Shown: positions 54,786-64,000 of the stretch, one piece after another | Numbering within the stretch: the first letter of the stretch is position 1 | Layout: every line of letters begins with the position of its first letter | Origin: Conchocele bisecta | Lineage: Eukaryota; Mollusca; Bivalvia; Lucinida; Thyasiridae | Reading direction: 5' to 3' | DNA length: 64,000 nucleotides | Assembly (NCBI GenBank): GCA_029237695.1 | Contig: CM055271.1 | Coordinates: 78,689,488 to 78,753,487, forward strand | Program-made: the position numbers and the translations under genes | Notes under the pieces: generated by a model | Database searches by the model: none | Told to the model about the DNA's origin: nothing | Seen by the model: the letters and a program-made list of their open reading frames with translations, nothing else

Positions 54786-56239
54786 TGGTGCGCTTTCACC
54801 GCATATAATGTATCTCTGATCACACGTGCATGTATACTCCCACTTGCAGCATGCGTACACGGATGTTATTAATCATAACTGTAGAGACAGTTACTTTAAT
54901 GTCGAATGGAAATTCAAAATTCCCACTGAATACTAGCACCGGTTGTCGGTAAGTCGATGTGTAAGTCAGTTACTGCCCTTATTGAGTTACAATGGCTTCG
55001 CGGCTCGGTGTTCCATGGGCACATGTAGGTTTTTTAAACACATGAACACCTCAATTCGCGGCTCGGTCTTCCATGGGCACATGTATGTTGTTTATGCGTT
55101 AATATGCAATATTTAATAGCACAACTTGGTTCTTCCAGCATGTTCTCATAGACAGAGTACATATAGAGAGTCGTTAAACTACGTCATTTCCGACCATGAC
55201 GTCACCTTTTTAAAATATGTCGTCGCATAAGAAACATTAAATAAGAAACGTCGCTATTATTTCCCAAAGATTATTTGAACCAGATGCAAATAACACGGAA
55301 ACGCCAACACATTCATATAAAAATATTCATACAAACTTACGTTACTTGTGCCGCAATCGCAAACATGACGTTGCCATAGCAACTGCAACACGAGTCAAGA
55401 ACATTATTTTCGAACTTGGAGTTGGGTTATTGGGAACCAATTGGTCAGGCTACGAGGTGACCAAATTCGGTTTAAATGCGACAAAAGGTGACAAATATAT
55501 ATGACTTGTCCGGGTATTTTATGAACTCGCCAGGTATATCGCGATTATGTCCTCTTTACGAGGTCAGTGCAACACAATATGGAGCATAATACACAAGGAC
55601 ATCGATATCACTCAGCTGATCCCCTCGCTGGCAGCTTTGATACTATCTTTTTTTGCCTCACATACAAGGTGAACATAAGATAAGTCCTCAGTGACCTTGA
55701 CCTTGGTCGTTCGGACGTGGTTCGTATGCAAAGTAAAACACCATCCCTAAACAAACATTGTGGCCAAATACTATCAAAATAGGTGAAGTGGATCATTTGT
55801 TATTGAAAGATGAAAGGTGTTACTAACGTACACAGATGGATAAACGGCGGCAGGGATGGTGATAGAGGATCTTTCATGATAGCTATTAAACGATTTTACT
55901 GATTTCATAAGAAACAAGTCTATGCTAAACAGTTGTTTACTGGCTCGCTGTTTTATTTCCTAAAGTAGGACTTTTGATCCAAAGTAGAAGAAATTGAAAA
56001 AGTTAATTTGCAGGATAGCATGACTCAGAATGTATATGTATGCATATCGAAGCATGTAAATTATTTTTATTTGTACGTCTGTGATGTGATTTCACCTACA
56101 TGTATATATCTGTACATTGTCTCACCTGCGTACGTTGGTGTTACCATCGTCATAACTTCTGATGTTTCAGTATTCGATAGTCAATCTCCTAAATTGAAGC
56201 GGCTGGTGAGAGAAAAGGGGTAGCTCCATCATGGATCTA
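54786..56239. other. Intronic or intergenic DNA, no feature supported
   Basis: The phrase CGGCTCGGTNTTCCATGGGC occurs twice near 55002 and 55059, a short direct repeat. No gene, RNA or complete element was recognised. Confidence 0.45.
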
Positions 56240-56446
56240 CTGTCTGTTTCACTCTGTGAAGATGTCTATGGGGATTTAACATGGGGAAATTGTTTTTTCG
56301 CAATAAAATCAATATTTGACCAAATTTCACGAAATAAAAAGAAGGCACATTCTTAAATTTTCCTTTATTTTAATATTATCAAAACAAATATTGTTTTTGA
56401 ATTGTTTATAATGCCGTAACATTTGTGAAACAGACGGTAAGTGTAC

Positions 56447-56565
56447 CTGCTCTGAAATGGGAGAACGGTGCTTCTGTTTCATCCTGAAGATATAGCAAAC
56501 AAGACCGATGATGACGACAACCAGGACAAGTCCGACGGCTCCAACTGGCCACAACGTCCTCAAGT
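56447..56565 (-). CDS. Host gene (minus strand), transmembrane exon
   Basis: The minus-strand acceptor TTAATTTGTAG and donor CAG/GTACAC bound 119 bp. After two bases of a split codon it encodes LRTLWPVGAVGLVLVVV.. continuing IIGLVCYIFRMKQKHRSPISEQ. About 22 uninterrupted hydrophobic residues followed by a basic RMKQKHR stop-transfer give a single membrane pass with the C-terminus in the cytosol by the positive-inside rule. The incoming phase fits the exon at 60177, and the outgoing phase 0 fits the exon at 54245. The family is unknown. Confidence 0.6.
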
Positions 56566-56774
56566 CTACAAATTAACATCTGAATTATTATTGGTAATGA
56601 TACATGGAATGGCTGTATACAGTAAGCAAACATTATTTAACAATACTGCCTTCATCTTGTCTTATCAATATTCCCTAAATGACTATATGTTACCATGTAA
56701 GCGAGTGTTCATACCTTCCGATATAAATATACCCCTATGCAATAATCCAATGACCTATGTATAGACCTCTTATA

Positions 56775-57135
56775 GGAATGAATGTCCTTTTTGTGGAATT
56801 TATCGGGGTATAAACATGGAAAAGTCGCGGGAATACTGGACGAAGCGATAACAAATTACAATTTTCGTTAAAAAATCAAAAACAAAATTCTTTTTTTTTT
56901 TTCTTTTTTTTTTCGAAAATTGTAATTTTGTAAGGCCTCGTCCAGTATTCCCGCGACTTTCCAAGTTTATATCCCCGATAAATTCCACAAAAAGGCCATT
57001 CATTCCTTATAATTCCAGCATTTGAAATAAATTGATCAAGAAAATGTGTTTATTTTCCGTTTCCTTAAGCATTATTTTAACTGCGCTTCACGGTTACGGA
57101 AAGTAGGAATTGTGTAAATATTTTTGTGCTGGAAT
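56775..57135. mobile_element. Family D foldback plus shortened arm
   Basis: The foldback 56775-57006 repeats GAATGAATGTCC, TATCGGGGTATAAAC and AAGTCGCGGGAATACTGGAC with mirror, and has a T-rich tip. The following arm matches 37340-37552 but lacks about 70 bp after CACGGTTACGGAAAGTAG. Confidence 0.7.
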
Positions 57136-57573
57136 TATATGCAAATTAAAACCCATTGTTACATGCACAGTTGTACAATTAATGCGACCAGTCTCTGACA
57201 AATTGATTTGTTTCTGTTTTTCAGATCACGATTTTTTTATGTATAACATGTATTATTTTGAATATGTAAGGCATGTGTATGCATGTATGTTGTGTATTAT
57301 ATACATTTACGTGTAATAAAGAGAATTAACCATTAATAAAACAGATGATACAATAAAGCTAAACAACTACGTGTCTTTAGTTTGTACGGTGAGTAAAATA
57401 TGTGGACACTTTTCAGACCTCGCTGCCTTAATCATTACAGTGTTACAAAAATAACAATAGTGATAGTACAGTTTTCAAAGTAAATACCTCATGTGACAAT
57501 ATATATTTCCTTGGATTAAACATTTAAACCATCGAAGACATCATAATCTAATTAAAAACAACGAAACCAATAT
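57136..57573. other. AT-rich DNA, no feature supported
   Basis: No open frame above 70 codons and no array or hairpin. Confidence 0.5.
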
Positions 57574-57785
57574 TAACAAGAAATGCGTCTGTCGAACGCG
57601 GATGCCACCTGCAGCATATTTGAGAAACTGTGACAAATTGGTTAACCGAAAAGTGTGACGGACGGACGGACGGAAGGACGGACACGGACGGACGGACGGA
57701 CGGACGGACACGGACGGACGGACGGACGGACGGACGGACCAAACACTGTATGCCACCCGTTTCTTCGAAACCCGGTGGCATAAAA
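57574..57785 (-). repeat. Family N repeat with long (GGAC)n tract
   Basis: Inverse of 41053-41212. GTCTGTCGAACGCGGATGCC leads to a tract of (GGAC)n of about 80 bp with ACACGGACG interruptions, then CCAAACACTGTATGCCACCC and the closing hairpin. Confidence 0.75.
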
Positions 57786-58072
57786 AGATGCGTTGAAAGA
57801 AATGACAGGCGTTTAAATAGTTGAAAGATCAGGTATATCTTATCACGTACAAAACAAACATATCGTTGTACGAAACGATCGTTTTCACGTTGTTTTCCAT
57901 TGGTTTTCGTGTTTCAGTTCGCTTGGGAAGCTTCAACAAATCTACATTGTAGTAACAATAAAGTGCATTAAAATCACCATGCTCTAGACTGCGAGTAATA
58001 TATAGAGGATCTCAAACGAGTTTTCATTTGATATTAGATTTATGAAACGAGTCACGGCTACGTGTAGTCCTG

Positions 58073-58374
58073 TAGCCTAGTTCACCAACATTGCAAAGTA
58101 GACGTATCTAGCAAAGTATACTTTGAGGGAGAAATTTTCAATTTAATTTTTATTATGCTGAATTTATTACATTATCACAGCTATTTTGGCTGTGATAATG
58201 TAATAAATTCGGTATAATAATTCTGCATACTTTTAATCATCAAATATATGCAGTCGTTAGTTCTATATAAAATAATGCATTTCAGGAAGAATAAAATGTA
58301 TTTAATGACTACTCCCTCAAAGAATACTTTGCTAGATAAGTATGCTTTGTAATTTTGATTAAATCGGCTACATG
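58073..58374. mobile_element. Foldback element, family J
   Basis: The ends carry ATCTAGCAAAGTATACTTTG and AATACTTTGCTAGATAAG in mirror image. The central palindrome is TTACATTATCACAGCTATTT and back. Two better copies lie at 59349-59965 and a fragment at 58495-58602. Confidence 0.65.
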
Positions 58375-58727
58375 GCTCCAGATAAGGTGCGTATTAGTGT
58401 ATTTTACGCATTTACTTTTAGCAGAATACGCATTAATTATCAAAAGTTGGTGTACAAACTGTTTAAGAAGGAAGAAAAGCAATACTTCATTGGTAAAAGT
58501 AAAATACGCCAAAATGGCTGTGATAATGTAATACATTTCTCCCTCAAAGTGTACTTAGCAAAATAAGTATACTTTTCAATTTTGGTGAAATATTCTACAG
58601 GAAAAGTATATTCAGTATAAACATATGTGTTTAAATTACAATTTACATCAACATTGTTTATTCGAACAACATGGAAGAACAATAATGAAATATTGCATTA
58701 TTACACAGTGTCTCTCCTATTATGCTA

Positions 58728-59275
58728 CCTACTGTCTGTTCCACGTTTTTCTGCCGACGAACTTTTGGCTATTAAACATATTAAATCTAAAAAATATTTA
58801 AATGTAAGTACATTTTCACCAATAACAAAAAACTTCACCCTCCCCAAAAGTTTTTGTTTGATGTAATTCCATCAAATATTGATTTTATAGAGAAAAACGA
58901 TTTACCTCTGGGAATTTAACGTGGGGGAAAACTTGGTAGAGCTGGGTGAGGAGCAAATTGTTTTAATTGAATCCGAAACCTTGCTAGATAGCTTGTAAAT
59001 GATGTAACTAAGAAAACAAAAGTTGGATTTTGAAAATCTGTCACAAAATTAAAATTTATTTGAAAAAAAATCTATGTTTACACCCTATGTTAAATTACCA
59101 TAGGAAAATAGCTTATTTGCAATTAAATAAATCTTTGACGGAATTTCATCCAATAAACAAAATTGGGGATGGTGACTTTTTTTGTTATTGATGAAAAAGT
59201 TCTTACATTTAAATATTGTTAAGATGTAACGTGTTTAATGGCCAAAAGATCGTCGGCAGCACAACGTGGAACGGA
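58728..59275. mobile_element. Foldback element, family S
   Basis: TACTGTCTGTTCCACGTTTT with ATTTAAATGTAAGTACATTT at left is mirrored by TTACATTTAAATATTGTTAA and AACGTGGAACGGACAGTA at right. Ends are better matched than in the copy at 32385. Confidence 0.65.
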
Positions 59276-59294
59276 CAGTAGTGCATTTGAGGAA

Positions 59295-60162
59295 TGTGTG
59301 ACTGTGGCTGGAGAAATGTGGCTTATGGGTTTTGTGACCAGTGTAGATCAGTAGCCGATTTCATCAACATTGCAAAGTATACTTTAGTAGCAAAGTATAC
59401 TTTGAGGGAGAAATTTTCAATTTTATGATAAATTTATTAATTTTTATTATACTGAATTTTTACATTATCACAGCCAATTTGGCTGTGATAATGTAATAAA
59501 TTCGGTATAATAATACTGTATACTTTTAATCATCAAATATATGCAGTTGTTAGTTTTATATGAAATAATGCATTTCAGGAAAAATAAATGATTACTCCCT
59601 CAAAGTATACTTTGCTAGTAAAGTATACTTTGCAATGTTGATGAAATAGGCTACTGATCAGCCGATTTCATCGACATTGCAAAGTATACTTTTCTAGCAA
59701 AGTATACTTTGAGGGAGAAATTTTCAATTATAGGATAAATTTATCAATTTTGATTATACTGAATTTATTACATTATCACAGACATTTTGGCTGTTATAAT
59801 GTAATACATTCAGTATAATAATTCTGCATACTTTTAATCATCAAATATATGCAGTCGTCAGTTCTATATAAAAATGCATTTCGGGAAAAATAAATGATTT
59901 CTCCCTCAAATTATACTTTGTTAGAAAAGTATACTTTGTAATATTGATGAAATAGGCTACTGATCAGCCTATGCATCAGCACACTCTGATCGGAATACAC
60001 AGTCTGATCGGTATCTACATTGTTCGCCATTCCGTCAAGGAGGCACGCGTCATGCTTCTATCACGCAATAACAAAATAACAGGCTACATGGATGTGCTAC
60101 TTGCTCAGGATCTACACGGGTTAAAAAATATCATAAGCCCAATTTATCCAGTCACAGCCACA
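59295..60162. mobile_element. Family A MITE split by two family J insertions
   Basis: Left part 59295-59348 (GTGGCTGGAGAAATGTGGCT .. GACCAGTGTAGATCA) and right part 59966-60162 (ending TATCCAGTCACAGCCACA) are the two ends of one family A element. Two J foldbacks, 59349-59655 and 59656-59965, lie head to tail between them. Both J copies end in CTACTGATCAG. Confidence 0.65.
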
Positions 60163-60176
60163 GATAAGCACCATAC

Positions 60177-60924
60177 CTACATCCATATGTTCTACATTCG
60201 CCTTTCCTGTAGATACAGAGGGTATTTCAGATTTCAGTTCATGGTTCTTCCATATCGGATTGTGTGTTTCCTGAATCCGCTGTTTATCCGCTACGCCAAT
60301 CTTACGTATCATCGGAGTCGTGAGTCCTATTGTAATAGGTTCGGCTTGGTGTAATATGCTGCCGCCCTCGGTTTGCCGTTCCGTATCGTTCATATTGTCA
60401 TTTTGATGTACATATGTCGCAGGAATAATCGTGGTTTTATTAGCTTCTCCTTTTGTTGTTTCACTGAATCGGGCAGCCGAATGGTTTCCGTTGTTGACAT
60501 CTAAGGAATCTGTAGATCTACTATGCACGTGTGTGCGACGTGATTCACCGCGGGCGCGTTCACGTACTTCATTCCAATTGGAATAACCACTGACGATTTC
60601 TGCCGTTGACACATCTTTGTCTGTTTCTTCCAAGTGTTTCTTGGCATCGATGCCAGCAGTGACATGTGCGGCACGAAGTTTGGTAATCTTCTCGCGTCTA
60701 TGCTGCAGTGTCTTGACCACCTTACTTTCGTGGTTTCTCATCTCTCCGCTCGATCTCTTATCACTGTCCGTTGGTTTATCAGCTTTGTAATACGGCTTTA
60801 CTTTCTTGTGTATGCCATCCAATGCGATATCTTCTTCTTTCCGATCTGTGTATTCTTTCTCCCAAGATGTATAATCTGGTAATTCCTTACGGCCGAAAAC
60901 ATTATCTAAATCAAACGCAGTCAT
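60177..60924 (-). CDS. Host gene (minus strand), large first exon
   Basis: The minus-strand ATG at 60922-60924 opens a 249-codon frame to a donor GTATGG after 60177. No AG acceptor lies between the upstream stop and this ATG, so it should be a first coding exon. The protein is very hydrophilic and charged: MTAFDLDNVFGRKELPDYTS, later EEDIALDGIHKKVKPYY and GYSNWNEVRERARGES. There is no signal peptide, membrane segment or domain I recognise. It leaves one base, matching the two bases that open the membrane exon at 56565. If joined, the N-terminal part would precede the membrane segment without a signal peptide, which is odd. It may instead be a separate gene. Confidence 0.5.
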
Positions 60925-61125
60925 GATTTCACAAACCGTGGTTATGTATCCATATCGAGTGATGTTGTGCGAAAATTAATGTGTATGTGTACAAGTTATA
61001 TTTATGATGATTACCAACTAAAGTGGTGGTCCCAGTGTATTAATACAGTTGTTTTCTGTGTTTTTATTTTGCTGATTACATGTCCGTTTAATATTGTTAC
61101 TCACAGCAAATCACTCCAACTCACC
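60925..61125. promoter_or_regulatory. Upstream region of the minus-strand frame
   Basis: About 200 bp before the ATG at 60924. It is AT-rich without a clear TATA box or initiator that I would defend. Confidence 0.25.
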
Positions 61126-61234
61126 GGGGGCCCGTTTCACTAAGCTTCGTACGACTAAAAAGTGCAAATTTAGAATCTTCTGGAAATTTCATTTGATGGA
61201 TTTACATTTATTGAGCATATGCAGCATATGCAGC
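61126..61234. repeat. Half copy of family B
   Basis: GGGGGCCCGTTTCACTAAGC to GAGCATATGCAGCATATGCA, the left half only. It breaks at the central palindrome and passes directly into a family V fragment (CTGATAAACTTGATATCAAA). Confidence 0.65.
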
Positions 61235-61286
61235 CTTGCCTGATAAACTTGATATCAAAATACACTAACCTACTATTCTCTATGTA

Positions 61287-61450
61287 CGATACACCGTCGC
61301 ATGCGCTAATCGTGCCAATATGTGGTAATTTCTTTATTTCAAAATACCATAATGAATCGTGCTTGAAAGCAAACAGTTTGATTGGCTGAGTCTGAGCTGT
61401 GCTACTGTTCAGGCTCAGTCAATCACACTGCTTGATTGCGAGTTGGCATG
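61287..61450. mobile_element. Foldback MITE, family P
   Basis: GCATGCGCTAATCGTGCC at left, the inner mirrored pair TTTGATTGGCTGAGTCTGAG and CAGGCTCAGTCAATCACACT, and GATTGCGAGTTGGCATGG at right. Confidence 0.6.
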
Positions 61451-61621
61451 GCCACTGGTATTAGTACAGTTGTATTGACGCAGAACTGATATTCATAATC
61501 GTATAAATTGATATTTTGTAGCGTACTTTCTTTAATAATCAAGTATCACTATATAACGGAACCTCTCTAAAACGGACACCAAGGAAACATCTGTGACCTT
61601 CTGTTTGAAAACATCTGTGAC

Positions 61622-61805
61622 CTTACTATTCTCTATCTATTTTCCTTATTTCTGAACCAAAGTATATGTTGTGACCACTCATTTGAACCGTCTCGGCGAG
61701 ACGGTTCAAATGGGTGGTCACAACATATACTTCTGATGAGAAATAAAGAAATTCTTGAGCCTTGCCGGATATTTTTTCCCATTCACGGCACTAACCTACT
61801 ATTCT
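61622..61805. mobile_element. Foldback with G-type ends and a perfect inner hairpin
   Basis: CTATTCTCTATCTATTTTCC and GCACTAACCTACTATTCTCT at the ends. The inner hairpin GTATATGTTGTGACCACTCA .. CGTCTCGGCGAGACG is nearly perfect. The same inner hairpin is partly present at 51590-51660. Confidence 0.65.
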
Positions 61806-61811
61806 CTATAT

Positions 61812-62020
61812 AACGGAACCTCTCTAAAACGGACACCAAGGAAAGATATTATATTTGATGAGTTTTTTAGTCAATTGTCTCCTGTGATAATGCCTGTTCA
61901 TGATCGCACAGCACACAACTATGGCTCAGATTGATCAAATGTCTGATTGACAGTGAAACTTCTCTAAACCGGACACCATGGGGATCTCCCAGGGTGTCCG
62001 GTCTGGAAAGGGTTCCTTGT
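61812..62020. mobile_element. Pogo-like MITE, family C
   Basis: ACGGAACCTCTCTAAAACGG to GTCTGGAAAGGGTTCCTTGT, with the short palindrome on the right. A left-terminus fragment lies just upstream at about 61558-61590. Confidence 0.65.
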
Positions 62021-62723
62021 ATAAATATTACACTTTAGTCCTTTGTTACAATAAATAGAAACGTACCATTATGAACATGGACTGTTAATGAATATTCCTG
62101 TATGTTTTTGTTTGTATATAAACGAACCACATATTTCGCGTGCAATACTCGCACACAGGCGAATGTCTATAAATGCATACCTCATTATAGTCAACCCATT
62201 CACCTATAAATGAGACACGCCATGCTGTTTTGTACCTTCGGATATCTGAGTAATTTCATTAATTACGTTTACAAAATTAACAATATTTTCATTATATAAA
62301 GTCAAAAGTTGATAATATTTTGTTAACTTTCGACGCCATTTACGGAAAATATTATAACTTTTGTAGACGTATTTCATGAAATTACGCAGATGTCCGAAGG
62401 TACAAAATCAAATGGCCTGTCTCAATTCCGGACTAGTCCATTAAACCGACAATGGATCTGCATTTAATATGTAATGGACTTGTACAATGTATCTGAAAAA
62501 TACTGACAAATACTGCAGATCCTGATGAAACTGGCTGTAACGTGTGTGCAAATGTTGCTTTATGATATGTAGGTTAGAACGTGTTAAAGTACAATAAATT
62601 AAATGCTGTTCCGAATGTATTCATACCGTGTAAAGAAATATTCACTACTGCAACAGAAATATCGGCAATACCAACAGGGTTAGTTTTCACAGTCATCTTT
62701 GTACGCCCATTATGCACAATCAT
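62021..62723. other. No gene; family U fragment
   Basis: TACTGCAGATCCTGATGAAA at about 62512 is a family U inner arm. The frame at 62581-62778 runs into the family F element and is not supported. Confidence 0.45.
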
Positions 62724-63200
62724 ACGGAGCCCTGCAGGGGACATGGACTTTTTTAATCACTTCGTTCCCACGAAATAACAATTCGTTCCCTCGAATTAAC
62801 AATTCGATCCCTCGAATTAACAATTTGTTCCCATGAAACGACAATTCGTTCCCTCAATTAAACAATTCGTTCCCTCGAATTAACAATTCTTTCCCACGAT
62901 ATAACAATTCGTTCCCACGATATAACAATTCGTTCCCTCGAATTAACAATTCGTTCCCACGAAATGACAATTCGTTCCATTAATTTAACAATTCGTTCCA
63001 TCGAATTAACAATTCGTTCCCACGATATAACAATTCGTTCCCACGAATTAACAATTCGTTCCCGTGAGAACGAATTCATAATTCGTGAGAACGAATTCAT
63101 AATTCGTGGGAACGAATTGTTCAAATGAGGGAACGAATTGTTATTTCGTGGGAACGAATTAATAAAAAACAAAATTATAAGTCCCCTGCGGGGCTCCGTA
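62724..63200. mobile_element. Family F element, complete, 21-bp minisatellite core
   Basis: ACGGAGCCCTGCAGGGGACA to TCCCCTGCGGGGCTCCGT, flanked by TACAATC or ATACAATC-like text. The core has about 18 units, AATTCGTTCCC in the left three quarters and GGGAACGAATT in the right quarter, so the element folds back on itself. Confidence 0.75.
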
Positions 63201-63339
63201 CAATCAAGTACGTAATTCAGCGTCTATACTATACTTAACATTCACCAAGCACTCAGAGAGACGAGTGGGCCGTCCATAACGTGAAGTAGTCTATGCAGCT
63301 TATCTGCTGATTGCCAGTATCCGTTACATGTATACACCC

Positions 63340-63580
63340 CCGCCTGCGTTAATTTAATTAAAGTTATCAGCGTTTCTGTGCATCTATTGACAATGTCAAC
63401 TCGCAATCAATCAGTTCTGTAGCACAGCTCTGGCTCATCCAATCAATCAGTTTGATTTGCTGAGCCAGAGCTGTAGCACATCTCTGGCTCACCCAAACAA
63501 TCTGCTTGACTTCTCGAAAACACAGTATTGAAGTATTTTGAAATAAATAAATGTCAAATATTGGCAAGATTAGCGCAGCC
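63340..63580. mobile_element. Foldback MITE, family P
   Basis: CGCCTGCGTTAATTTAATTA at left and TATTGGCAAGATTAGCGCAG at right. The inner hairpin is duplicated (AGAGCTGTAGCACATCTCTG and AGTTCTGTAGCACAGCTCTG). Confidence 0.6.
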
Positions 63581-64000
63581 GGTTGCTCATAAAAGACGGA
63601 CGACAGAGGTCGCTACTTGATCTACACACGCTGTGACAAACAAAAGGTAGCGTCATTTTGGTACTGGGTAGAGTAACCGTGAAAGAGAAATACAAGTACA
63701 ATGTAATTTACACTTGGTCCGTAAACTTTTTTTATTTTACGTTCTGTTTATTTTTTTTACTTTTTTTTATTTTTTTTATTTTATTTTTTTATTATTTTTT
63801 TTTGTATGGATATTCTTCCTTTATTTATTTAATTTTTGTATTTGTTATCATTTTATTTTCATCATACCCACATAATACATATACCTTGTACAATTGTCTT
63901 TAAGTATAGTGAATGCATAGTATTAGCCATGTATGTAAAAACTTTAATCTCTAAATCTCACATTAGTAACCCTTATTAATTCTCGAATTAGAGAAATGAT
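63581..64000. other. T-rich low-complexity DNA at the window edge
   Basis: About 75 bp of nearly pure T with scattered A and C at 63726-63802. No feature otherwise. Confidence 0.6.

Overview
The window is nuclear DNA from an animal, most likely an invertebrate and perhaps a bivalve or other lophotrochozoan. The grounds are AT-rich intron-like DNA, spliced gene fragments, a LINE with a 2A-like N-terminus, a Ty3/gypsy element, and very many short palindromic transposon relics. The species cannot be named from the sequence. Nothing bacterial or CRISPR-like is present. Element families with no certain name carry my own letters (A to V).

Layout. 0-11 kb is mostly unique DNA with a diverged direct repeat, two pogo-like foldbacks and one family-B foldback. 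11.2-20.2 kb holds a complete-looking Ty3/gypsy insertion with 1.36-kb LTRs that differ by about four substitutions. Its pol frame carries two in-frame stops and a changed RT catalytic aspartate, and no gag or protease was found. About 100 bp downstream, at 20,334-20,710, lies the most unusual object: a 377-bp miniature LTR retrotransposon (TRIM). Each of its roughly 132-bp LTRs contains a tRNA gene with A box, B box, cloverleaf and T5 terminator. It also has a tRNA-Leu-type primer site, a polypurine tract and a TCGC target duplication. 22.1-25.5 kb is a decayed, internally deleted LINE.

26-42 kb is dominated by foldback and miniature elements. Two of these are nested palindromes built as foldback, arm, inverted arm, foldback. 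Others end at TTAA, and one of those has an empty-site paralogue in the window. 42.1-46.3 kb contains two arrays of a 38-bp satellite, each followed by a copy of the same roughly 0.75-kb flank, so array plus flank is itself duplicated.

Two host gene models are supported by splice signals and matching phases. A plus-strand gene has exons at 36.08, 36.75 and 47.53 kb, the first with an in-frame stop. A minus-strand gene has exons at 60.9, 56.5, 54.2 and 49.4 kb and would encode a single-pass membrane protein whose tail has tyrosine motifs. They converge near 48-49 kb. Their long introns are where most repeats lie. The rest of the window is further MITE-type repeats and low-complexity DNA.
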